Shown here: piece after piece, positions 1-5,995 of the stretch
Numbering within the stretch: position 1 is the stretch's first letter
Layout: every line of letters starts with the position of its first letter
Assembly (NCBI GenBank): GCA_012031955.1
Contig: JAAURZ010000125.1
Location: 1 to 6,865, forward strand
Direction of reading: 5' to 3'
Source of the DNA: Bacteroidia bacterium
GTDB taxonomy: Bacteria > Bacteroidota > Bacteroidia > Cytophagales > Cyclobacteriaceae
Length of the DNA stretch: 6,865 bases
Notes under the pieces: generated by a model
Told to the model about the DNA's origin: nothing
Database searches by the model: none
The model's input: only the letters and a program-made list of their open reading frames with translations
Program-made: the position numbers and the translations under genes

Positions 1-3000
1 AGGCGGAATTTGTGGTGATAGAGAACAACCAGGCGGCCGGAAGTGCGGTAGCCTATGAACTGCAGGGACTGCTCGGATTGACGCAGTACTATTTTGGCTG
101 TGACCGCTGCCGACAGGTGGGGCAATGTGTCGGGGCTCTCCAATACTGTTACTAGCCAAACCAATGAAGGACCTTCGATCGTTATTGAAGGAGGCGCGGA
201 CCCCATCCAGCTCACCATTGACGCGGGTATTTCTACAACCGCCACGCAATCAATTACGATCGCGAACGAAGCCGAAGGCATTTTGCGTTGGGATCATTTT
301 ATGCGTCACAGCAGTGCATCACCCTCATTCGACGCGTCAAGCGTGGTGTATCCGTCGCTTACCAAAAATCCGGGCCCGTGAACCTGGCCCGCCGCAACGC
401 TCATGAACCCAAACCCCTGCGTGCCAACGAGCCGGCGCCATTGGCATTTTCGTCAGTGGAAATCTCTTATGCGGATTATCCGACAAACATCATCGGCGAG
501 ACCGATACCACACTCAACAACTCCGCCGGCGCGCGATTTTATGTGAGCCAGTCCGGCGGTTTTAACCTGACGGATGCACGCATTTACCTGAAGCACGATC
601 CCGCCAAAGGCGACGCGGTAATGGAAGTATACAGGGGTGAAAAGCTGGAAAAGAAGAACCTTGTTTACGCTCAAAACTTTGCCAACTGGAGTGCCGGCGA
701 GACATACGCTTACATCACCCTCAACGAACAAATCTACTTCGAAGAAGGAGAGACCTTCTGGCTCGTGTTTCATGTACCACACGGCAACCTGTTTCCGCTG
801 GGTATCGGTTTCGAATCAGATCCGACCTACTCGGCCAACTGCGTGATGTCGTTCAACCTTGGCGCCACGTGGTCGCCGCTTGAAGAACTTATCAACAGCA
901 AAGACTTTGCATGGACGATCACGGCCGCCAGTTACAATGCCTACCTCGGCGAGTACCTGGCGCTGGAGCCTGGCTCCGGCGACATCAGCGGCATTGGAGA
1001 AGCAACGACGACACTTACCGCCAGCGGCGCCGCACTCGTGAACGGCACATACAGCGCCAATGTCGTGTTCACTTCCAACGACGCCAACCAACGCGAACTC
1101 AGGAAGCCGGTGGAGCTTACGGTAAGCGGACACCAGCCCGACATTCACCACATCGACATTGTCGATTTTGGCAATGTGTTCGTGGGGACTTCCAAAGAAC
1201 TGGAAATTGAACTCGACAATGCCGGCTATGGTAATTTTAACAATCCGTCGATAAGCGTTTCGGGAACGGAATTCGAACTGTCAGGCTATGCGCCGTGGCA
1301 GATCAAGGCACGTGAAAAAGCCGTGGTGAAAATTATCTTTAACCCTACCGCACCGGGCAACAGCAATGAAGTGCTCACGATTACAAACGGCACGCAGACG
1401 TATGAGATACCATTGTTTGGCGTGGGCGCCGAAACGGCAAAGATCGTAGTGACGCCCGACGTGCAAGTGAAGAACAACCTGGCCATAGGCGATGCAGTCG
1501 ACGCGCAGATCACCGTTCGCAACGATGGCGCCTATCCGCTCAAGTATTTTATACCCGGGCACGATACAAAAGGTGTAAGCAACAACTGGCCTGTGCCATT
1601 TCACACGTACGGCTACGCGGTGCGCACCAACGATCCTTCTGCTACTGACCCGATCGCTTATGACTTTCAGGATATTTCAACCACCGGTACCGACATCACA
1701 GACTACTTCACGCAGCCGCGCAACTGGTACTGGGATGTAGACATGGGTTTTGAATTCCCCTACTACAACGATAAGGTGACGCACGTGTATGTCTCAAAAC
1801 GTGGCTTCACTACTTTCGACAACACCGTCAACCCGCTTAACACACCTCGCTTGAAAGATTTCTATGGACCGCAAGGATACATCTCGGTTCTGGGCAGCCA
1901 CTTCGACTATACCTCGCAAGGTAAGATCTATTACCAGGTGGAGCCCGACCGCGTTATCATTCAGTATAGCAATGTGTGGGATGGATACAGCATTGGGGAA
2001 GAGATCACTGCGCAGATGGTACTGTACGCCGACGGCAACATCCGGTTCTTCTACGACTACGTAACGTTCAGCGAGCAGAATCAACATTATCTCACCATCC
2101 TCATGGAAGACATGGCCCGGGAAGATGGAATCCTGATAAGTGACTACGAAAATTTCCGCCCCCTGTACAGTCAACTGGCAATCGGCTTCGACTATCCGGG
2201 CCCGGACATTATCACATCGGTGACCAACGGATCGGGTATTGTAATGCCTGGCGGTGAAGCAGTCGTGGACCTCAGTCTTACTACGACTGGCCTTGTAGAG
2301 GGTACGATCAATCGTTACGTCAGCTTCATCAGCAACGATCCATCCGCGCCTCAAACATCAGCGCGTATTCAGTTGGAAATTACAAGCGGTGGTATTTCAG
2401 TTCCCCTTGTGTCGTTGGATACCGTCCGGTTCGGCGATGTGTTTCAGCAGGCAGTTCGCGCGCAGCCTTTCACCATACGTAACCCCGGCAGTGCCAATGT
2501 CAATATCGTTTCCATGGCATTTACCAACGACGCCTTTACCCTCGGCGGCGATCCGACTACAGCCACCATCAGGCCCGGTCTCTACAACAAGTACGAGATA
2601 CAAGTGCCGACCGCTACGCTCGGTGCCATCGAAGACTGGCTCACGATCTCGTACGGCGACGGTTCAACCAACATAATTTATCTGACGGCCAACGTGGTGG
2701 ATGCACCTTCCATCTCGGTTGACCTCTCTCAATTGGCTCAAACACTGAACTTCGGCGAGACGAGCAGTCACCCCCTCACGATTGAAAATACAGGGCTGGC
2801 TAGTCTAGACGTGGCCTTCACCGGCAAGAACTGGATGACGTTCGACGTACCCGTCAGCCAGTCAAGTGACATACCGGCGTTTACCTATTCGGTTGACAAG
2901 AGTAATGATGGGCAATTCTATCAATGGCTGGACGTTCGAAAGACCGGAACACAAATGCCTCATGTTGAAGACTTCTTCGACAAGGATCAATTCTGGCAAC

Positions 3001-5803
3001 AGTTGGAGCTTCCGTTTCCAATCCAATTCTACGGCGAATCATATTCATCATTCAAAGTCGGCCAAAACGGACTCATCACACTGGAGGAAGAGACACCGGA
3101 AGTGGTGTTCTTTACCGACTACATTCCAAGTGCGGAACACCCTGGCAAATTCATCATGCCCTACTGGACTTTCGGCGGATTCGATACGTACACGTACCCG
3201 CGGAAGAAGTCGGCATATTCTATCAATTCTTCGACGACAAAATCGTGATCATGTGGAGCTACCTTGTAAATAATTTCGGCGGCATGGGCGACCCGGTTTC
3301 TGTTGAAGCAATTTTTTACAAGAATGGAACCATGAAATTCCAATATCAAGTGGAAGGTTTTGGGAATGACCTCACATCGGGCTTCAGCACGATCGGCGTG
3401 CAACTCGACAGCGTTACAGGCGTGCTTGTGTCGGCTTATGCGCCGCTCGATCATGGCAACGGTCTGGCTTACACTTTGGTGCCCGTTCGCAAGTATACGA
3501 TTGCTCCCGGCGAGACCCTTACGGGAAACATCAACTTCGATGCACGCAACGTGTATGGTGGTGTATACAACGAACCACTGAAAATTCAAACCAATGTGCC
3601 CGGCAGTGAAATGCTCGAAAAACCAGTTGAGCTTACCGTAGCAGGCGACGCTGAACTTGCCGCGGCCGACACGGTTGACTTTGGCAGCAAGATGATTGCC
3701 TTCGAATGGGGTTCGCCCGCCGTTAACTCGACAGACCTTGTTTTGTCGAACACCGGCTCGGCGCCAATGGACATTACGTGGGCGCAAATGGCCGACGGCA
3801 CACAGGGCTTGAGCCTTATGATGCTCGCGGACGGTTGGTTCGGACCTGAGTGGACCGACATCGCCAACATCTACTCGCCATGGGCGTGGGAGACTCCGGT
3901 CTACACCATCAAGCCTGGCGACAACCTCGTGGTGCGGGCGATTTTCTATCCGTCGACACCCGGCGATTTTCTGGATGAAGTCGTGCTCACTACAAGCATC
4001 GGCGAGCAACGCATCGTGCTGAAAGGCACGGCGTTCAATCCGCCCGCGTTAAATCTCGACAACGCGTCTGTGGAAGTGGCAATGAACACACCCGCCGAAG
4101 TGATCGACCGCACCATCGCATTCGACAATATCAATGGGTACTCGCCGCTCGAGTATATGGTGAGCATCGACTACGGAAGGATTCTGACCGAAGCTAACGG
4201 AAAGGAAAAACTGTCGGAGCAACCCGGAAGCGCTGCACTTGTGACGGCCGGTGGCGTGAAACACACTGACGGCGGCGCAAGAGTGCAAGGAACCTACAAC
4301 CGCGTAGCAACCCACACCGACAAGGAGGCACCGGATACATTTATCGGAACAGGAGGCGCTGCGCCATTCACCGTAGCAACACGGTACAACGGTGGGCCCG
4401 AAGGATTTAATGTGACCCACGTAGAGACATGGTTCCGGCTTGAAAATGTGTTAACCGGAACGGTACAGGTGGAAGTGCGTGCGGGTGGAACCTCAATCGC
4501 CAATGCGAAGTCGTTGTCGAAAGGTACTATTGAATTTACAGGAACCGGCGCCGATGAAGGCGGCACGTGGTACGCTGCGCAACTGGATGCCCCTGCTGCC
4601 ATCTACCCGAACGAAGACTTTTACGTGCTCGTCACATACCCGCTCGGTATTTCATTCCCTGTTGGCACGATTGAAACCGACGGCGCTGCCGGACGCTACT
4701 ACTACATGGACGAGGGCCTGTGGTATGACCTGCAGGAAGCAAGCTCATTTGAACAAATGGGCTGGCTCATGTATGCCGGCGAGGAAACGGCCGCAAATGC
4801 TGCGTGGTTGTCGGTAACGTCGGCGACGGATGGCAGTGTGGAGGCGGGCGAAAGTGACGCGATTGCACTTACGTTTACCGGTGCCAACGCAACCCGCGGC
4901 GACCAGGTGGCCATCGTGGTTATTCACAGCAACGATCCTGACCACGCCGAAATGAAGGTACCCGTAACGTTGCACCTCAACGAAGCGCCGCATTTTGACG
5001 GCGAAACGCAGACGCTGTTTGTGGCTGAAAATGAAAACCGCACCGTGACCATTAGCGTGACGGATACTGAAGAAGACACATTCACTGTGGCGGAGCAGGC
5101 GGCTCCTGACTTTGCAGTTTCCACGTTTGCAGATGGCATACTGACGTTGGTGCTGTCGCCGCAGTATGGCGACGCCGGCCAGTACACAATTACGTGGCAA
5201 GCCAAAGACGCACACGACGCTATCGAAGAACACACAGTAGCGATCGACGTAGCACACACCAACCAGGCACCTGTATTTGTGGGTGATGACAAAATGCTGA
5301 TGTATGCCACGAAAGGAAGAATGGAGTCGTATCTCATTCAAGACTACTTTGGCGATCCCGACAATGACACCTTTACATTTATGGTGATAAGCCAAAACAC
5401 AGAGGTGGCGCAAGTATTTGCCGATCCGTCGGGCTTCATCGTGAAGCCGGGCGCGGCTGGTGAAGCGATGCTCAGGTTCACTTTGACCGACAGCCATGGC
5501 GCCACCACGCAAGACAGCCTGCGTGCCGTCGTAAACGTCATCCTGGGTGTGGACGAAACAGCCGACCAGGGATTGTCGGCATATCCCAACCCCGTGGTTG
5601 ACTATATGAATGTGTCGCTGAGCAGCGAATGGACCGGCGACGTACTCCTGGAAGTAGTGGACGCCGCAGGACGCGTACACGTGTCGCGCGAAGTTGTGAC
5701 AGGAAATGAATCCGGTGTGCGACTGAACCTGGCAACGCTGCCGCAGGGCTTGTACCTGTTGCGCGCATCCGCTTACAACAAGGAGGCTACTTTTAAATCA
5801 TAA
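1..5803 (+). CDS. Large multidomain T9SS-secreted surface protein, C-terminal part, frame broken by indels
   Basis: This is one gene read in four frame segments: 3 to about 95, about 94-378, about 366-3200 and about 3200-5803. It is open at the window's left edge, so the start and any catalytic domain are upstream. Domains in order: end of a fibronectin III domain; four interrupted beta-sandwich units with three ASH-like domains between them; two cadherin-like domains; a T9SS type A sorting domain. Such proteins cross the inner membrane by Sec and the outer membrane by T9SS, where the C-terminal domain is removed, leaving the protein anchored or released. The beta-sandwich and FN3 repeats are seen in large subtilisin-like peptidases of Cytophagales, so a protease N-terminus is my best guess, but nothing catalytic is visible. 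Three indels are one-base losses and one is a one-base gain. Clean continuity at each junction argues for sequence error more than decay. With the last one repaired the stop moves to 5809-5811. Confidence 0.85.
3..155 (+). CDS. Fragment 1 of the large surface protein: fibronectin III strand region
   Basis: Read from position 3, the frame gives AEFVVIENN, then VAYELQGL, then LTQYYF, which is a typical fibronectin III approach to the F strand. After position 95 the same frame turns into Cys-rich sequence unlike the rest of the protein and stops at 153-155. The expected continuation, AVTAADRWGNVSGLSN, appears in the next frame. The meaningful part is therefore 3 to about 95, and it belongs to the gene that runs to 5803. 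The 5' end lies outside the window. Confidence 0.7.
   Translation, partial: AEFVVIENNQAAGSAVAYELQGLLGLTQYYFGCDRCRQVGQCVGALQYCY
3..165 (+). other. Fibronectin type III domain, C-terminal part
   Basis: Once the one-base break at 92-97 is bridged, the segment reads YELQGL, then LTQYYF, then AVTAADRWGNVSGLSN. The order Y-x-L, then L-x-x-YYF-A-V-x-A-x-D, then N-x-S-x-x-S-N is the classic E to G strand pattern of fibronectin III domains in bacterial secreted enzymes. The N-terminal strands are outside the window. In this family the domain often sits just after a catalytic domain. Confidence 0.75.
94..381 (+). CDS. Fragment 2: end of the fibronectin III domain and first beta-sandwich half
   Basis: This frame carries AVTAADRWGNVSGLSN, the end of the fibronectin III domain. 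It is followed by a linker and the start of the first repeated beta-sandwich unit (PSIVIEGG, later ITIANEAEGILRW). The apparent TTG start at 94 is not a real start; it is where the frame is entered after a one-base excess in TTTTGG (92-97). The frame stops at TGA 379-381, just after the A5, G3 and C3 runs. The protein continues in another frame with VNLARRNAHEPK. A separate small gene is unlikely because both ends fall inside domains. Confidence 0.7.
   Translation: MAVTAADRWGNVSGLSNTVTSQTNEGPSIVIEGGADPIQLTIDAGISTTATQSITIANEAEGILRWDHFMRHSSASPSFDASSVVYPSLTKNPGP
288..3248 (+). CDS. Fragment 3: beta-sandwich units 1-3, inserts A1, B1 and part of B2, ASH domains 1 and 2
   Basis: This is the longest open segment. 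The ATG at 288 is not a true start: the first 26 or so codons overlap fragment 2 out of frame and look unlike protein. Meaningful sequence begins near 366 (GPVNLARRNAHEPK). It contains insert A1, the closing strand FTSNDANQ, ASH-like domain 1 (VDFGNVFVG), unit 2 with insert B1 and FISNDPSA, ASH-like domain 2 (VRFGDVF), and unit 3 with the first half of insert B2. The frame ends at TGA 3246-3248 after about 16 codons of unlikely sequence (PRKKSAYSINSS). The true continuation, AEEVGIFYQFF, is in the next frame from 3200. No membrane segments are seen, in keeping with an extracellular protein. Confidence 0.8.
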   Translation: MGSFYASQQCITLIRRVKRGVSVAYQKSGPVNLARRNAHEPKPLRANEPAPLAFSSVEISYADYPTNIIGETDTTLNNSAGARFYVSQSGGFNLTDARIYLKHDPAKGDAVMEVYRGEKLEKKNLVYAQNFANWSAGETYAYITLNEQIYFEEGETFWLVFHVPHGNLFPLGIGFESDPTYSANCVMSFNLGATWSPLEELINSKDFAWTITAASYNAYLGEYLALEPGSGDISGIGEATTTLTASGAALVNGTYSANVVFTSNDANQRELRKPVELTVSGHQPDIHHIDIVDFGNVFVGTSKELEIELDNAGYGNFNNPSISVSGTEFELSGYAPWQIKAREKAVVKIIFNPTAPGNSNEVLTITNGTQTYEIPLFGVGAETAKIVVTPDVQVKNNLAIGDAVDAQITVRNDGAYPLKYFIPGHDTKGVSNNWPVPFHTYGYAVRTNDPSATDPIAYDFQDISTTGTDITDYFTQPRNWYWDVDMGFEFPYYNDKVTHVYVSKRGFTTFDNTVNPLNTPRLKDFYGPQGYISVLGSHFDYTSQGKIYYQVEPDRVIIQYSNVWDGYSIGEEITAQMVLYADGNIRFFYDYVTFSEQNQHYLTILMEDMAREDGILISDYENFRPLYSQLAIGFDYPGPDIITSVTNGSGIVMPGGEAVVDLSLTTTGLVEGTINRYVSFISNDPSAPQTSARIQLEITSGGISVPLVSLDTVRFGDVFQQAVRAQPFTIRNPGSANVNIVSMAFTNDAFTLGGDPTTATIRPGLYNKYEIQVPTATLGAIEDWLTISYGDGSTNIIYLTANVVDAPSISVDLSQLAQTLNFGETSSHPLTIENTGLASLDVAFTGKNWMTFDVPVSQSSDIPAFTYSVDKSNDGQFYQWLDVRKTGTQMPHVEDFFDKDQFWQQLELPFPIQFYGESYSSFKVGQNGLITLEEETPEVVFFTDYIPSAEHPGKFIMPYWTFGGFDTYTYPRKKSAYSINSSTTKS
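455..948 (+). other. Insert module A1 (beta-rich, paralogous to A2)
   Basis: About 165 residues rich in beta strands. Landmarks in order: ARFYV, GFNLTDARIYL, ETYAYITLNEQ, GETFWLVFHVP, FPLGIGFESD, GATWSPLEEL and FAWTITA. The same order appears in A2 at 4338-4785 (GFNVTHVETWF, GTWYAAQLDAP, DFYVLVTYPLG, FPVGTIETD, GLWYDLQEA). It lies inside beta-sandwich unit 1. I do not recognise a named family; a jelly-roll-like carbohydrate- or protein-binding fold is a guess from strand pattern only. Confidence 0.5.
1138..1436 (+). other. ASH / choice-of-anchor-D-like domain 1
   Basis: Begins IDIVDFGNVFVGTSKELEI and continues with LDNAGYGNF, FELSGY, VVKIIFNPTAPG, LTITNG and IPLFGVGAE. The order 'D-F-G-x-V-x-x-G', then N-x-G, then 'I-x-F-x-P-x-x-x-G', then 'G-x-G' is the hallmark of ASH-like immunoglobulin-fold repeats common in Bacteroidota secreted proteins. 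The likely role is as a structural spacer. Confidence 0.7.
1608..2200 (+). other. Insert module B1 (beta-rich, paralogous to B2)
   Basis: About 198 residues. It starts with YGYAVRTND and contains MGFEFPYYNDKVTHVYVS, then RGFTTF, then KIYYQVEPDRVIIQYSNV, then MVLYADGNIRFFYDYV and LAIGFDYPG. The pattern of 'F-P-Y-Y then V-x-V-S-x-x-G-F', with a later 'V-I-I-Q-Y' and 'Y-x-D-G-N-I-R-F-x-Y', is known from bacterial surface and secreted proteins and recurs in B2. It sits inside unit 2. Aromatic-rich surface strands suggest binding, but the ligand is unknown. Confidence 0.5.
2406..2699 (+). other. ASH / choice-of-anchor-D-like domain 2
   Basis: Begins LDTVRFGDVFQQAVRAQPF and continues with IRNPGSANVNI, FTLGGDP, YEIQVPTATLG, LTISYGDG and IYLTANV. 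It has the same strand order as domain 1 but is more diverged: the 'F-x-P' strand reads V-P-T-A-T-L-G. Confidence 0.6.
2886..3490 (+). other. Insert module B2 (beta-rich, paralogous to B1), contains a frame break
   Basis: About 200 residues with the B landmarks: LPFPIQFYGESYSSFKVG then NGLITL, YQFFDDKIVIMWSYL, AIFYKNGTMKFQYQVEG and IGVQLDS. They pair in order with B1 (FEFPYYND, RGFTTF, YYQVEPDRVIIQYS, VLYADGNIRFFYDY, LAIGFD). The frame changes inside the module at 3197-3199, yet the strand order continues across it. That is direct support for a one-base loss and not a gene boundary. Confidence 0.55.
3245..5803 (+). CDS. Fragment 4: end of insert B2 through the T9SS type A sorting domain
   Basis: The GTG at 3245 only marks where an open frame can be called. 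The same frame is protein-like back to about 3200 (AEEVGIFYQFFDDKIVI), so it continues fragment 3. It holds the end of insert B2, the closing strand of unit 3 (IQTNVPGS then PVELTV), ASH-like domain 3 (VDFGSKMI), unit 4 with insert A2 and closing strand IHSNDPDH, two cadherin-like domains (the second with FGDPDNDTFTF, a calcium-site-like loop), and the sorting domain (SAYPNPVVDYMNV, later GLYLLRASA). It stops at TAA 5801-5803 after FKS. One extra A in 5795-5797 would give FKIIKK and a stop at 5809-5811. Confidence 0.85.
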   Translation: MIMWSYLVNNFGGMGDPVSVEAIFYKNGTMKFQYQVEGFGNDLTSGFSTIGVQLDSVTGVLVSAYAPLDHGNGLAYTLVPVRKYTIAPGETLTGNINFDARNVYGGVYNEPLKIQTNVPGSEMLEKPVELTVAGDAELAAADTVDFGSKMIAFEWGSPAVNSTDLVLSNTGSAPMDITWAQMADGTQGLSLMMLADGWFGPEWTDIANIYSPWAWETPVYTIKPGDNLVVRAIFYPSTPGDFLDEVVLTTSIGEQRIVLKGTAFNPPALNLDNASVEVAMNTPAEVIDRTIAFDNINGYSPLEYMVSIDYGRILTEANGKEKLSEQPGSAALVTAGGVKHTDGGARVQGTYNRVATHTDKEAPDTFIGTGGAAPFTVATRYNGGPEGFNVTHVETWFRLENVLTGTVQVEVRAGGTSIANAKSLSKGTIEFTGTGADEGGTWYAAQLDAPAAIYPNEDFYVLVTYPLGISFPVGTIETDGAAGRYYYMDEGLWYDLQEASSFEQMGWLMYAGEETAANAAWLSVTSATDGSVEAGESDAIALTFTGANATRGDQVAIVVIHSNDPDHAEMKVPVTLHLNEAPHFDGETQTLFVAENENRTVTISVTDTEEDTFTVAEQAAPDFAVSTFADGILTLVLSPQYGDAGQYTITWQAKDAHDAIEEHTVAIDVAHTNQAPVFVGDDKMLMYATKGRMESYLIQDYFGDPDNDTFTFMVISQNTEVAQVFADPSGFIVKPGAAGEAMLRFTLTDSHGATTQDSLRAVVNVILGVDETADQGLSAYPNPVVDYMNVSLSSEWTGDVLLEVVDAAGRVHVSREVVTGNESGVRLNLATLPQGLYLLRASAYNKEATFKS
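3655..4033 (+). other. ASH / choice-of-anchor-D-like domain 3
   Basis: Begins AAADTVDFGSKMIAF and continues with LVLSNTGSAPMDITW, a Trp-rich loop of about 40 residues (WFGPEWTD, SPWAWETPVY), VVRAIFYPSTPGDF, VVLTTSIG and VLKGTAF. The start and end match domain 1 closely. The Trp-rich loop makes it longer than domains 1 and 2. Confidence 0.65.
4043..4981 (+). repeat. Super-repeat 4: interrupted beta-sandwich with insert A2, no ASH domain
   Basis: Opens with PALNLDNASVEVAM and IAFDNINGYSPLEY, is interrupted by insert A2, and closes with VAIVVIHSNDPDH and VPVTLHL. The following domain is cadherin-like, not ASH-like, so this is the incomplete last copy of the series. Confidence 0.6.
4338..4785 (+). 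other. Insert module A2 (beta-rich, paralogous to A1)
   Basis: About 150 residues inside unit 4, aligned by landmarks with A1: EGFNVTHVETWF, VQVEVRAGG, GTWYAAQLDAP, EDFYVLVTYPLG, FPVGTIETD, RYYYMDEGLWYDL and GWLMYAGEE. It is preceded by a low-complexity polar linker (about 4190-4335, Gly/Ala/Thr/Lys rich). A1 and A2 flank the B1/B2 pair. Confidence 0.5.
4982..5260 (+). other. Cadherin-like domain 1
   Basis: Opens with EAPHFDGETQTLFVAENE, followed by VTISVTDTEEDTFTV, then a 'GILTLVLSPQYGDAGQYTI' strand pair and a closing AKDAHDAIEEHTVAIDV. The order 'A-P-x-F', 'V-x-E-x-E', 'V-x-D-x-E-x-D' and 'Y-x-I-T-x-x-A-x-D' is typical of bacterial cadherin-like and dystroglycan-type repeats. These are immunoglobulin-fold domains, often calcium-stabilised. 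Confidence 0.65.
5261..5545 (+). other. Cadherin-like domain 2
   Basis: Opens with NQAPVFVGDDKMLMYA and continues with YLIQDYFGDPDNDTFTFMV and LRFTLTDSHGATTQDSLRAVV. The D-P-D-N-D segment resembles the calcium-binding loop of cadherin-like repeats. It leads directly into the sorting domain. Confidence 0.65.
5546..5803 (+). other. T9SS type A C-terminal sorting domain
   Basis: The segment contains SAYPNPVVDYMNV, then VLLEVVDAAGRVH, then LNLATLPQGLYLLRASAYNK and a final ATFKS. The Y-P-N-P motif, the D-A-x-G-R-x-V turn and the 'L-P-x-G-x-Y-L-L-R' strand are the standard marks of type A sorting domains, recognised by the type IX translocon in Bacteroidota. The usual basic tail is missing as written. 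An extra A after 5797 would restore it as FKIIKK with a stop at 5809-5811. Confidence 0.92.
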
Positions 5804-5817
5804 AGAAATAGACAATG

Positions 5818-5850
5818 GGCGGGTTGCGACAGTAACCCGCCTTCTTTCTT
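5818..5850 (+). terminator. Rho-independent terminator of the large surface protein gene
   Basis: A perfect 8-bp G+C-rich stem (GGCGGGTT at 5818-5825 with AACCCGCC at 5834-5841) encloses an 8-base loop. The pyrimidine-rich tail TTCTTTCTT follows at once (5842-5850). It lies 15 bases after the stop as written. The A-rich AAAGAAA just upstream could pair with the tail to extend the stem. The next gene on this strand should therefore have its own promoter. Confidence 0.85.
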
Positions 5851-5995
5851 AAAATCAAACGCAGACTATGAAATGAGCATAAAGAAAATTATACCCAGCG
5901 GGATGTTAATTGCAACGATCCCTTTAGGTAAAAACTCTCATCTCGATAATTATCGGGAGCGAATTCCGTATGTCCATTAAAATCAATTATTAACT
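5851..5995. other. Intergenic spacer before the lipoprotein gene
   Basis: Between the terminator and the lipoprotein start lie 145 A/T-rich bases. They hold the palindrome at 5944-5955 and an unsupported 35-codon open frame at 5873-5980. I could not find a convincing Bacteroidota promoter (TTG near -33 with TAnnTTTG near -7). The promoter of the lipoprotein gene must nevertheless lie here if the upstream terminator works. Confidence 0.5.
5944..5955. repeat. Perfect 12-bp palindrome in the spacer before the lipoprotein gene
   Basis: CGATAATTATCG is fully self-complementary. Pairing can extend three more positions on each side (5941-5943 with 5956-5958, one of them G-T) to an 18-base inverted repeat. 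It lies about 40 bases upstream of the lipoprotein start. It could be an operator for a dimeric regulator or a copy of a dispersed palindromic repeat; similar C-G-A-T-A palindromes occur repeatedly in some Bacteroidota genomes. The window holds only this copy. Confidence 0.4.

Larger units (their letters stand above)
172..1439 (+). repeat. Super-repeat 1: interrupted beta-sandwich with insert A1, plus ASH domain 1
   Basis: First copy of a protein-level repeat of about 420-445 residues. It opens with PSIVIEGG and ITIANEAEGILRW, is interrupted by insert A1, and closes with YSANVVFTSNDANQ and PVELTVSG, then runs into an ASH-like domain. Equivalent openings are at 172, 1440, 2705 and 4043, spaced 1268, 1265 and 1338 bases. 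The copies are diverged and are recognised by motif order, not by DNA identity. Confidence 0.65.
1440..2704 (+). repeat. Super-repeat 2: interrupted beta-sandwich with insert B1, plus ASH domain 2
   Basis: Opens with KIVVTPDVQVKNNL and ITVRNDGAYPLKYF, is interrupted by insert B1, and closes with INRYVSFISNDPSAP and IQLEITSG. An ASH-like domain follows. The closing SNDP motif matches units 1 and 4. Confidence 0.65.
2705..4042 (+). repeat. Super-repeat 3: interrupted beta-sandwich with insert B2, plus ASH domain 3
   Basis: Opens with PSISVDLSQ and LTIENTGLASLDV, is interrupted by insert B2, and closes with YNEPLKIQTNVPGS and PVELTVAG. ASH-like domain 3 follows and is about 30 residues longer than the other two. 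The closing motif has TNVPG in place of SNDP. The frame break at 3197-3199 falls inside B2. Confidence 0.6.

Noticed and set aside
1794..2354. Minus-strand open frame, 186 codons
   Set aside because: Antisense to insert B1 and the closing strand of unit 2, with no protein-like motif.
3161..4009. Long minus-strand open frame, 282 codons, opposite the large surface protein gene
   Set aside because: It is rich in Arg, His and Cys with no recognisable domain, and it lies antisense to clearly conserved domains (insert B2 and ASH domain 3).
4745..5680. Minus-strand open frame, 311 codons
   Set aside because: His- and Arg-rich shadow of the cadherin-like and sorting domains on the plus strand; no domain and no start context.
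5911..5940. Possible promoter (TTG at 5916-5918, then an A-rich block)
   Set aside because: No TAnnTTTG element lies at the right distance and the match is too weak to call.
5873..5980. 35-codon plus-strand open frame (MSIKKIIPSGM start) in the spacer
   Set aside because: It runs through the palindrome, has no recognisable feature or supporting context, and an open frame of this length is expected by chance in A/T-rich DNA.
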